A DNA stretch of 64,000 nt from contig NZ_AUSW01000035.1 in the NCBI RefSeq assembly GCF_000471625.1, forward strand, positions 310,001 through 374,000. The letters are read 5' to 3'. This document shows positions 39,401 to 46,315 of the stretch, piece after piece (positions within the stretch are counted from its first letter, which is position 1; each line of letters opens with the position of its first letter). The position numbers and the translations under genes are program-made. Origin of the DNA: Psychrobacter aquaticus CMS 56. GTDB taxonomy: Bacteria > Pseudomonadota > Gammaproteobacteria > Pseudomonadales > Moraxellaceae. The notes beneath the pieces are model-generated. The model worked only from the letters and a program-made list of their open reading frames with translations. It did not search any database and was not told the DNA's origin.

Positions 39401-39849
39401 ATTTTGGCAGCAATAGACGCAAAAACCTCATAATCTTGCTCATATTCTGCCACTTTATAAATATACTTTAACCCTTTCCAAACGCCATAACTTAAGAGCA
39501 GCTCGTTAATCGCTTGCTTTAAAATAGCCCGTGAATAAGCACTTTTTTCTTCCCAAAGCGCGATTAAGATCAAGTAGATTTTGTAGCGATCAGGAAGGGA
39601 GTATGTGCCTTCATCTGCCTCTAAAGTTGCAATCATAGCCACGCGCTCTGCAAACTGTACCTCAGGGTGCTGCTCACGGAACGAATAACTCATTACCTTA
39701 TTTAAAAATCGCTCAAATGTCAGCTCGTCACCTGGTATCGGCGACTCAGGTAACGGATCGGGCTGCTGAGCTAATAAACAAAGCTTTTCGACCAAGCTTG
39801 GGTCTTGTACCTGCCAAGCATGCTGGATTTTTTTGAATGAAAGGCTCAT
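36469..39849 (-). CDS. BRCT-containing helical protein, first gene of retron operon
   Basis: 1126 aa, mostly alpha-helical with HEAT-like segments (AVTMLWQHYK, AIRQFATDSLKHDF). A single BRCT domain lies at about residues 672-762: LAGQRYLFTGKMQSMSRGDAEKLV, then GGAISS-like AANGAISSAVNNKLDYLVIGDEGS and LKAEELITAGATLKIISETAFL. This resembles the BRCT of NAD-dependent DNA ligase. BRCT modules bind DNA ends or phosphoproteins. Residues about 1010-1075 are polar and low-complexity. It opens the minus-strand operon 238 bp from the divergent msr-msd RNA. No catalytic motif was recognised. A sensor or DNA-binding partner role is inference. Confidence 0.85.
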   Translation of the reverse strand: MSLSFKKIQHAWQVQDPSLVEKLCLLAQQPDPLPESPIPGDELTFERFLNKVMSYSFREQHPEVQFAERVAMIATLEADEGTYSLPDRYKIYLILIALWEEKSAYSRAILKQAINELLLSYGVWKGLKYIYKVAEYEQDYEVFASIAAKIDLHRFDKSARDPVSLATKTYMSLRSWRYLRKLGQQMPTGYIDAAVSVLASYDEAMTVGQPPQLNSWVLNHICFHNSIDYGVNRFHSHTPRKLFDSKGRAFKEAWQRDTAPLIRLLATAKNEAIRQFATDSLKHDFKIQLRDVSCQTIQYLSAGYAHSQARDETIVWLIEQSPNFEKSKFMTLGLHEVVLKLLHSKYPAAYQYAIDYAKSYAQALPLSELMLLAISDCEPVRGFAINVILSRNPVTDVGVSGWGQLLDTIYHHRIAAEQLSKHFTRRDLTAEWFFARLTSNQRYSTRFAVRRMPELYSAHELGSDYFIRLAVQLDTSDNNDSALLCMEFLLQELKRLDLSHIDSTIWQYLLLHPLAQETIIDWINEDILSAAKMDMSYWHTLAYEPDWHSSSEVVQLKTSPYLTNYSHGHDDINHHLNSDTVKQWQKNLAFDDYLADTVRGWLADVRRFAPTQLTFDWLMTLARSEQTAYREFAIERINKGFLPADFLVNQNTLSEENINQEVHIAVADTEVDLAGQRYLFTGKMQSMSRGDAEKLVKAANGAISSAVNNKLDYLVIGDEGSPLYGAGRKGSKQLKAEELITAGATLKIISETAFLQMLTGQSRAVSEDDTMAGSEVLWAMAVDDPTAPISELAIHYLSHHHEQICMALTDRPVDPDAIIPASFFSAERVIPLLQSSQQALRNFGLLLTEYELARWSPTPTLWLIMAESPYTEVTQLLQRALLAAPSVSNRAYHVSAEKLNETMLNTFIGSKKRRARQLGMTLLQRHRQFQNPQALYILSQSTDREVRYAAVTMLWQHYKTRHVSPHWQPADQYYKSQADDVDTKNTSHAQPSDWSTNPPADLNQLLMLLKRGLFELPPGRLSNSQGDNRVSTQKHESSRYSQRTDKTHVATDQKQTVSPKPIPASQAKLALIETFRDVGLADEHFAALIMPSLFTFTHSAGKMERHACLVAVTRLLHRYPNLSMHL

Positions 39850-40087
39850 AGAGGTTTGCCTTAATAATAATGGTGTCAGCGAATGTTATTTTGTAAGCAT
39901 ATAAAAGCCTATTTGAGAATAAATATCAAGAACTTTTGTCAATCAAAAAATAGAAACACGACACTGAATGACGCTCAAGCAAACAAACATAATTGTGCGA
40001 CACTATATGACGCATGCGTATCAAAAACTGTAATTATTAAACAAAGATTGATTGACAGCCTAATTGAGATTCAGGCAAAATAGGGAC
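39850..40087. promoter_or_regulatory. Divergent promoter region of the retron
   Basis: 238 bp, AT-rich, between the operon start (-) and the retron RNA (+). On the + strand the promoter at 40052-40081 drives the RNA. On the minus strand TTGATA (39929-39924) with TTTATA (39904-39899, 19-nt spacer) or TTGACA (39942-39937) are candidate elements for the operon. A 66-codon + frame at 39883-40083 crosses it but looks like noise. Confidence 0.5.
40052..40081 (+). promoter_or_regulatory. Sigma70-like promoter of retron RNA
   Basis: Perfect -35 TTGACA (40052-40057), 18-base spacer, -10 CAAAAT (40076-40081). Transcription would begin about seven bases later at G40088, which is the first base of the a1 helix. 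Confidence 0.72.
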
Positions 40088-40334
40088 GTTGTGAGATTTA
40101 GCGTTTCGCCATTCTTGGTGAAGGACGATGCTGCGTCGTCCACGAGTCAAGCCATTACATTTTACCCAAGGAAGACTGTTTCAGTCCTGCTAATACCTAG
40201 ATAACACCTCTAGTGTCATTAGCTCGCTGGCGCAACCACGCAATCGTGGTTGAGCTAATGCACTAGAGGTGTTATCTAGGTGCAGTCCAGTGAGTCTTCC
40301 ATGTACCAGGTTATGAGGTAGATTACACAACACC
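40088..40334 (+). ncRNA. Retron msr-msd RNA, divergent from its RT operon
   Basis: The + strand shows every standard retron element. a1 (40088-40100) pairs with a2 (40319-40331) as a 13-position helix with one A-A mismatch and two G-U pairs. The priming G is G40101 in TTAGC, just after a1, as in Ec86. Two msr stem-loops follow: 40105-40122 (loop TTCT) and 40123-40141 (6 bp, loop TGCTGCG). Then comes a very long msd hairpin (40196-40280), closed further out by GGAAGACT (40170-40177) / AGTCTTCC (40293-40300). A promoter lies before it and a terminator after it. It is transcribed away from the operon, so RT and RNA are separate transcripts. Confidence 0.92.
40196..40280. repeat. Long msd hairpin
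   Basis: Inverted repeat with a perfect 20-bp outer stem (40196-40215 / 40261-40280), a single-base bulge, a 9-bp stem (CATTAGCTC / GAGCTAATG), a 7-base asymmetric loop GCTGGCG (40226-40232) and an 8-bp apical stem CAACCACG / CGTGGTTG with a CAAT tetraloop. It should become the double-stranded part of the msDNA. Confidence 0.95.
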
Positions 40335-40374
40335 GAATGAGACATCGTAATGATGGCATTCAAGACGTTAAACC

Positions 40375-40411
40375 AAACCCAAATCAGTATATGTACTGAC
40401 TTGGGTTTTTT
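40375..40411 (+). terminator. Intrinsic terminator of retron RNA
   Basis: AAACCCAA-A-TCAGT stem pairing with ACTGA-C-TTGGGTTT around a short loop, ending in TTTTTT. It lies 41 bp after a2 on the same strand as the RNA, which supports the + orientation. Confidence 0.88.
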
Positions 40412-40610
40412 ATTGCCTCTGTTATGGTAAATTTACTGAAAAAATAGGCGATAAAATGCGTAAAAATAAGATTTAGTTAGTTAAAGGGCCTGGGCTTATT
40501 ATAAGGTAGTCTATAAGTGGATTCTGAGCACCCATTGCTGAGTAATTCATGTTATTAGCTATTAGCAGCAATTGATAAATATGATTTATGTATGAGTAGA
40601 GGTCACATAA

Positions 40611-41603
40611 ATGAAAGCGACTGAAAATAGTGAGAACTCAAAAATTGAGATATACGAGAGTGCGGATGGGAAAGCACAAGTAGACGTACGTTTTGAACAA
40701 GAGACGGTTTGGCTGTCGCAAGCACAAATGACCGAATTGTTTGGTCGTGATCAGTCCGTTATCTCACGTCATATTGCCAACGCTATGAGCGATGAAGAAG
40801 TATTTGAAAAAAGCAATATGCAAAAAATGCATATTGCAAATGCTGATCGACCCGTGACTTTTTATGACTTGGATGTGGTTATTTCGGTAGGTTACCGTAT
40901 TAAATCGCCGCAAGGTGTACAGTTTAGACGGTGGGCAACCCAGCGCTTACGTGAATACTTGGTGCAAGGATATACGCTTAACCAACAGCGCTTTGATAAA
41001 AACTCTGCCGAATTACAGCAAGCGTTAAACTTAATCAAAAAAACTGCCCAAAGTCCTGAGCTGAACACGGATGAAGGACGCGGCTTAATTGAAATAATCA
41101 GTCGCTATACACAGACATTTTTATGGTTGCAACGCTATGATGAAGGTCTGTTAGATGATCCAGCAGGACAGGAGGGCGGCGTATTACCCAGTCCGACTGA
41201 AGCGATGACAGCGCTCAATGATTTAAAATTGCAATTAATAGACAGAGGCGAGGCGACGGCGCTATTTGCCAAGCCTCGTGGCGATGGCTTGAGTAGTGTG
41301 CTTGGTAATTTAGAGCAAACGGTGTTTGGCGAGCCTGCTTATCCAACGATTGAGAGTAAAGCGGCGCATTTATTGTATTTTATGGTGAAAAATCATCCTT
41401 TCGTTGATGGCAATAAGCGCAGTGGTGCTTTTTTGTTTGTAGATTTTTTACATCGTAATAATCGACTGTTTAATGAGCAAGGTGAAATGGTTATTAATAA
41501 TACGGGGCTTGCCGCATTAACGTTGCTGGTCGCTGAGTCTGACCCGAATCAAAAAGAGACGTTAATTAAATTGATTATGAACATGTTGTCGCTGGAGGTT
41601 TGA
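40611..41603 (+). CDS. RhuM-family protein with Fic domain
   Basis: 330 aa. Residues about 10-130 match the virulence RhuM family (TVWLSQAQMTELFGRDQSVISRHI, DLDVVISVGYRIKSPQGVQFRRWA, YLVQGYTLN). The C-terminal half carries a Fic/Doc core with the active motif HPFVDGNKRSG near residue 262, so AMP or phosphate transfer onto a target is likely. Such RhuM-Fic proteins are common in accessory and defence islands. It starts 200 bp after the retron RNA terminator, on the same strand as that RNA, and could be an independent module. Targets are unknown. Confidence 0.88.
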   Translation: MKATENSENSKIEIYESADGKAQVDVRFEQETVWLSQAQMTELFGRDQSVISRHIANAMSDEEVFEKSNMQKMHIANADRPVTFYDLDVVISVGYRIKSPQGVQFRRWATQRLREYLVQGYTLNQQRFDKNSAELQQALNLIKKTAQSPELNTDEGRGLIEIISRYTQTFLWLQRYDEGLLDDPAGQEGGVLPSPTEAMTALNDLKLQLIDRGEATALFAKPRGDGLSSVLGNLEQTVFGEPAYPTIESKAAHLLYFMVKNHPFVDGNKRSGAFLFVDFLHRNNRLFNEQGEMVINNTGLAALTLLVAESDPNQKETLIKLIMNMLSLEV

Positions 41604-41671
41604 TAGGCAATATTTAACCTTAGTAATAATAAAAGACGTATATTGAAAACTAAAAATAGAGGAAATCCAAC

Positions 41672-42427
41672 ATGTTCAGCATCATAAAAGACTGGCGCGA
41701 TCAGCGTATATTGGACAACAGCCCATTTACCGCGGAAGACTGGACGCAAGCGGCTGAGCGTATTGTCATACTTGATAGATTGGATCAAGACGAGCTAAGC
41801 CGCCTATTTGATTTAGCAACCTTATTTTTGGATGATAAGTCGATCACTGGCGCTCAAGGTTTTGAGATTACTGACGCTGTTAGGCAGTCCATCGCCTTAC
41901 AAGCGTGCCTGCCCATTTTAAACCTCAGCCTTGAGTGGTATGCTGGCTGGTCGTCGGTCATCATTTATAACGGTTCATATAAGAGCGACAGTACTACCGT
42001 AGATGAATTCGGCATTGTCCACGAGGGTCAGCAACACCGTAGCGGTGAAGCATGGCAGCGTGGTCCCGTCATTCTGTCATGGAAAGATGCCAAGCACTCA
42101 GGCGAGCGCGACGGGCATAATGTCGTGATTCATGAGTTTGTGCATAAACTTGATATGCTTAATGGTCGCGCCAATGGCTTTCCGCCGCTGCAACCAGATA
42201 TGGATCCCGCTAGGTGGACTGAGGTAATGAGCCGTGATTTTGAAGACTTCCAAACCCATCGCAAGTCAGGACTTGATCGTTATGGTGCAACCAATCCAGC
42301 AGAGTTCTTTGCGGTGCTTAGCGAGGTGTTTTTTGAGACACCGCAAAAGCTGGTGGACGCATATCCTGATATTTATAACATTATGGTTAAGTTTTTTCGG
42401 CAAACGCCACTTGAGACAAAGTCATAA
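41672..42427 (+). CDS. mtfA: Zinc-dependent peptidase MtfA
   Basis: 251 aa, M90-family metallopeptidase. The zinc motif HEFVHKLDM (HExxH) lies near residue 155, followed by EFFAVLSEVFFE with the third ligand. In E. coli MtfA binds and inactivates the repressor Mlc. Whether that partner exists here is unknown. First core-type gene on the right side of the island, so the right edge of the island lies between 41603 and 41672. AGAGGAAA ribosome site. Confidence 0.92.
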   Translation: MFSIIKDWRDQRILDNSPFTAEDWTQAAERIVILDRLDQDELSRLFDLATLFLDDKSITGAQGFEITDAVRQSIALQACLPILNLSLEWYAGWSSVIIYNGSYKSDSTTVDEFGIVHEGQQHRSGEAWQRGPVILSWKDAKHSGERDGHNVVIHEFVHKLDMLNGRANGFPPLQPDMDPARWTEVMSRDFEDFQTHRKSGLDRYGATNPAEFFAVLSEVFFETPQKLVDAYPDIYNIMVKFFRQTPLETKS

Positions 42428-42475
42428 AACTCGGAATATATCATTTATTGAATATAATACAGTGACAATCAATAG

Positions 42476-42515
42476 AAAAGGGCGGTGCGTCACATGCAAT
42501 GTGTTGCCCTTTTTT
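42476..42515 (+). terminator. Intrinsic terminator after mtfA
   Basis: AAAAGGGC / GCCCTTTT outer stem enclosing an inner CACAT / ATGTG hairpin, followed by a T run. It faces the convergent lipoprotein gene. Confidence 0.8.
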
Positions 42516-42544
42516 AATAAAAAATCAACGGTTTATACTTTTAA

Positions 42545-43210
42545 TCAAACTGTCCATGGGTCATTAATAATGGCGACTAAATAGCGCTTGCCTTGATACT
42601 CATCAAATACCAGACGCAGCACTCGCCAATCCATACCCGAATATTGCTCAGTTCCTGCATAATAAAACTCAACCACATCTGAATTTTGATATATTTTCTT
42701 TAAATTATTGATAGAGTTGCCATTATTTTTAAAGTCATTAATGCCTATACTCGCGTTATTGAACTTTTTAGCATTTACCCAAGTGTCCAAGTAGGTAGGT
42801 AATGGCTCGATTAAAAGGTCACCAGTACCGTCTTTTTCGCCCCATGTGAAGCGGATTTTTGACTGTTGCAAGTATTGAGCATATTGTTCACGACTAAAAA
42901 CTTTGTCTGTTTCAGGCCGCACATAAGCATACATTGATAAACGAACGCCACGCGTTGGATGAATGTCATTGGTGATACTGGCATAGTCTTTATTAGCGAG
43001 CGTACGCTGGATACGTAACGCTTGTTGTCTAAGGGCTTGTTGACTCATATCAGAGACAACGGCTGTTGATGAGTTTACCTTGGCTGGATTGAAAATAGTC
43101 GCGTTAGGCTTAGCAAAAGACTGACAACCTGTTGCCACCAATAAAAAAGACAAAAATCCGCCAGTAGCCAATTTAAAGGAATGGGCTTTGAGTGTAGATA
43201 ATGTCGTCAT
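42545..43210 (-). CDS. Lipoprotein of unknown function
   Basis: 221 aa from ATG 43210, which has AAGGA five bases upstream (the frame is open to 43246). A signal segment with lipobox ATGC (LLVATGCQS) is followed by a globular region with aromatic-rich strands (FTWGEKDGTGDLLIEPLPTY, YRYLVAII-like end). No family recognised. Convergent with mtfA. Confidence 0.7.
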   Translation of the reverse strand: MTTLSTLKAHSFKLATGGFLSFLLVATGCQSFAKPNATIFNPAKVNSSTAVVSDMSQQALRQQALRIQRTLANKDYASITNDIHPTRGVRLSMYAYVRPETDKVFSREQYAQYLQQSKIRFTWGEKDGTGDLLIEPLPTYLDTWVNAKKFNNASIGINDFKNNGNSINNLKKIYQNSDVVEFYYAGTEQYSGMDWRVLRLVFDEYQGKRYLVAIINDPWTV

Positions 43211-43370
43211 AAGTATCCTTATCGCAACGGTTGGCGATATAATCATTATTGTGAATATATAGGGTTTTTAATTGATAAACCTGAATGATACGATAATACA
43301 GCAGAGTCAGCATATGGGTATGATGTAATAGGTCATGATCCTCATATGATTTAGGCTCGTAGAGAACGCC

Positions 43371-43859
43371 ATGACGATATATCACTCACTGACGCTGTTA
43401 TTGACAATGGGACTAGTCGCTACTTATCCGGTCATGGCGGATAGTATAGCGCCGGCACCAACGATGACTGCGATGAAAATAGCCACCATTACCAAAATGT
43501 ATCAGCAAGATATCGATAATGAAGGTATGGATAATCCTACGGTATTGCAGCAATATGCTAATACTGAATTACAAGCGGCTATGCAAGCTGAGCGAGATTA
43601 TTTTGATCAAACGCAAATGTCCTGTCATGTGGGTTACGATGTGTTATGGAACTCGCAAGATCCTGATTACGAACAAGACAAACAGTTTGCGGTAACTGAG
43701 CAAGGATTGGTTCAGGTAAGCTTGGCAAAAGGTAGCCAGATCTATTATGAGTTGTCGTGTAGTGATTCTGATGGTAAGGCTGATTGCCAAGTGGCAGATG
43801 TAATTTTGGATAACGATGGTAGATCTTTACGAAAGCATTTGCTAGAAACGTGTCGTTAG
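43371..43859 (+). CDS. Small exported protein of unknown function
   Basis: 162 aa with a signal peptide (hydrophobic core to about residue 23, PVMAD). The mature part has two or three Cys pairs (MSCHVGYD, LSCSDSDGKADCQV, ETCR) that suggest disulfides. Divergent from the lipoprotein gene across 160 bp. No family recognised. Confidence 0.65.
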   Translation: MTIYHSLTLLLTMGLVATYPVMADSIAPAPTMTAMKIATITKMYQQDIDNEGMDNPTVLQQYANTELQAAMQAERDYFDQTQMSCHVGYDVLWNSQDPDYEQDKQFAVTEQGLVQVSLAKGSQIYYELSCSDSDGKADCQVADVILDNDGRSLRKHLLETCR

Positions 43860-44342
43860 CAGAAAGCCAATATAATTAAGCAATATGAATGGATATGACT
43901 CAACCTCCAAACCCGTTGGTTTGTTTTCGCATAATGTATATTATGTTAAATAAGGTTTGTTTTACGATGTTATATCCTAATTAACATTGGCTGGTTAATT
44001 TTATTCTTTTAACTAAAAGTCTATGGCTTTGTACGGTACGCTATAGCTTTCCATTTCCAAAAAATTCGGTGACGCGCTAGCGATTTCATCACTCTTTGTT
44101 TTGATAAATTTACCGAGATACTTATTTTACGCGCCTGATTCAATATCACCTCCCTTCAATAAATACTCAATTACTAACATATCAGTATCAATCGTTAAGT
44201 GTTTTGGCTTTACTATGGTTTTAAAGGTAATGGTGAGTCATGGTTTCTGCTATATATTGCTCTATTAAAAACGGCGATAATATGTTTAGCTTAAGCTTCG
44301 CTAATAAAAACAACCCACACATTAACAATAGAAAAATAACTT
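43860..44342. other. AT-rich gap without a gene
   Basis: 483 bp. A weak hairpin CCAAACC / GGTTTG at 43907-43923 followed by TTTT may terminate the preceding gene. The remainder shows no reading frame, repeat or RNA motif that I can support. Confidence 0.5.
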
Positions 44343-45020
44343 ATGATTACTTTACACGGTTTTGCTGCGAGCAACTATTACAACATAATAAAACATACTC
44401 TGTTATATAAAGAAATCCCATTTCAAGAAAACCTTATATTTACTGGTAGCGATGAGCTACTTGCTGTCAGCCCAATGGGCAAAGTGCCTGCTATTACAGC
44501 GGCTGACGGCATTAGTCTGTCAGAGTCGAGTGTCATTTGCGACTTCATTGAAGAGACCTACCCTGCCATACCGCTGTATCCTGAATCGGCTACAGAGCGT
44601 GCAGCTGTGCGTCAAATTATGAAAATAGCAGAGCTTTATTTTGAATTGCCAAGTCGTCGCCTGATTTCTTATGTTTTTTCAGGCACCGATGCGCCTGATG
44701 CCCTCAAACAAGAAGTACGTCAAGTGCTCGCCCGTGGCATTCCTGCTTTAAATCGCTTATGCCATTTTTCACCTTGGATCGCAGGTAAAGAGTTCACGAT
44801 GGCTGACATTTATGTTCATTATGTCAACGCTATTGTCAACGTCGTTGGCTCGACCCAGCTTGACTGGGATGTGTTGGCAGAGATACCAGGTATGAAAGAA
44901 TGGAGTAAGACTATGAGACAATCTGACATTGGCCAGAAGATAGAAGCAGATCGCGTAGCAAGTATGCCCAAATTTATGACGCATGTGAAAGCTCAGATAC
45001 AAGCAACGCAGTCTAAATAA
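44343..45020 (+). CDS. Glutathione S-transferase
   Basis: 225 aa cytosolic GST. Thioredoxin-fold N-terminus with a Ser/Tyr active-site region (GFAASNYYNIIKHTLLYK), cis-Pro in GKVPAIT and the glutathione-binding ESSVICDFIEE. Helical C-terminal domain with FTMADIYVHYVNAI. It starts an apparent two-gene unit with the downstream dehydrogenase (44-bp gap), suggesting joint detoxification of an electrophile. Confidence 0.88.
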   Translation: MITLHGFAASNYYNIIKHTLLYKEIPFQENLIFTGSDELLAVSPMGKVPAITAADGISLSESSVICDFIEETYPAIPLYPESATERAAVRQIMKIAELYFELPSRRLISYVFSGTDAPDALKQEVRQVLARGIPALNRLCHFSPWIAGKEFTMADIYVHYVNAIVNVVGSTQLDWDVLAEIPGMKEWSKTMRQSDIGQKIEADRVASMPKFMTHVKAQIQATQSK

Positions 45021-45064
45021 TGTAAGTGTGCCACATATCTCATCATTCGCTGGAGCAAAAAATT

Positions 45065-46192
45065 ATGACCGATAAAAATATCCAACTGGTTTCAACCATC
45101 AGTGACGACAACAAACTAACACTTAGCTTACAAGATATCGGGATGCCGCAGCCTGGTGCTGACGAAGTCGTCGTCCGCATTGAAGCGGCACCGTTGAACC
45201 CATCTGATTTTGGGGTAATGTTTAGCGCGGCTGATATGTCAACTGCTGTACAATCAGGCACTGATCAAAACCCTATTATTACGGCTGATGTTCCTGCCAA
45301 AGTCATGCCAGCACTCAAAACGCGTGTGAATAAGAACACGCCTGTGGGCAACGAAGGCGCTGGCACGGTGGTAGCAGCAGGCTCATCGCCCGCAGCAGAA
45401 GCATTAATGGGTAAAATGGTGGCTGTGATTGGCGGCGGAACCTATCGTCAATATCACTGCGTCAATGTAAGAAACTGCCTAGAATTAAAAGAAGGTACAA
45501 CGGCTAAAGAAGCCGCCTCGTCTTTTGTAAATCCACTTACCGCATTAGCGATGGTCGAAACCATGCGTGCTGAAAGTCACAAGGCCATCATCCATGCGGC
45601 AGCAGCGTCTAGCCTCGGTCAAATGCTCAACCGCATCTGTATGGCCGATGGTATTGATTTGATCAATATCGTGCGTAAAGAAGAACAAGAAAAATTATTA
45701 CGTGATATGGGCGCAAAATATGTGGTTAATTCAAGCAGTGATGCGTTCATTGGAGATTTAACGGCAGCGATTGCCGAAACAGGTGCCACTATTTCATTCG
45801 ACCCTATTGGCGGTGGTCAATTGACCAGCGATATTCTGAACTGTATGGAAGCAGCCATCACTCGTGATGTGGAAGAATACAGCGTTTATGGCTCAAACAC
45901 GTTTAAACAAGCGTATATTTATGGTGCATTAGACCGTGGCCCTATTACGCTGAACCGTAACTTTGGTTTTGCGTGGGGTGTTAATGGGTTCTTATTGTTC
46001 AATGTACTTGGCAAGCTCGGCACCGAGACGGTCGCATCGATGCGCAAACGCGTGGCAGAAGAAATCACCACTATATTTGCCAGCAGTTATACGCATGAAG
46101 TCACACTGCAAGAAGCGTTGCAGTTACAGTCAATTGCTGCTTATGGCAAACAAGCGACTGGTGAGAAGTATTTGATTACGCCTCAGAGATGA
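45065..46192 (+). CDS. MDR-type zinc-binding-dehydrogenase-like oxidoreductase
   Basis: 375 aa medium-chain dehydrogenase/reductase. GroES-like N-terminus (VVVRIEAAPLNPSDFGVMF), GNEGAGTVVAAG, and a Rossmann domain with AAASSLGQML in place of the usual GxGxxG and VNSSSDAFIGDL. Catalytic-zinc Cys/His residues are not apparent, so it is likely a quinone- or enone-reductase type. Start ATG 45065 has GGAG upstream; the frame is open to 45026. Downstream of the GST gene and ended by a strong terminator. Confidence 0.82.
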   Translation: MTDKNIQLVSTISDDNKLTLSLQDIGMPQPGADEVVVRIEAAPLNPSDFGVMFSAADMSTAVQSGTDQNPIITADVPAKVMPALKTRVNKNTPVGNEGAGTVVAAGSSPAAEALMGKMVAVIGGGTYRQYHCVNVRNCLELKEGTTAKEAASSFVNPLTALAMVETMRAESHKAIIHAAAASSLGQMLNRICMADGIDLINIVRKEEQEKLLRDMGAKYVVNSSSDAFIGDLTAAIAETGATISFDPIGGGQLTSDILNCMEAAITRDVEEYSVYGSNTFKQAYIYGALDRGPITLNRNFGFAWGVNGFLLFNVLGKLGTETVASMRKRVAEEITTIFASSYTHEVTLQEALQLQSIAAYGKQATGEKYLITPQR

Positions 46193-46221
46193 TAATGAGT
46201 TAAAAAAAGCCGTTTTGAAAT

Positions 46222-46257
46222 AAAAAAAGCAGACATCGAGTGTGATGTCTGCTTTTT
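46222..46257 (+). terminator. Intrinsic terminator after dehydrogenase gene
   Basis: GCAGACATC / GATGTCTGC stem with a six-base loop between an A7 run and a T5 run; works in both directions and also serves the convergent gene. Confidence 0.9.
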
Positions 46258-46315
46258 CCATATGCGACTCTCTTTTGAAGAGCATATGGCAAAAGGCGAT
46301 GTGTAGTTCTTTACG

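Noticed and set aside
39883-40083. 66-codon + strand frame between operon and retron RNA
   Set aside because: No ribosome site, no family, and it overlaps the promoter of the RNA; likely chance.
40196-40280. Long inverted repeat as an insertion-sequence end or integron site
   Set aside because: No transposase nearby, and it sits precisely where a retron msd should be.
40085-40380. Retron RNA read on the minus strand, same direction as the RT operon
   Set aside because: On that strand a1/a2 pair less well, there is no AGC-type branch G after a1 and the msr stem-loops would be in the wrong order. The promoter and terminator also point to the + strand.
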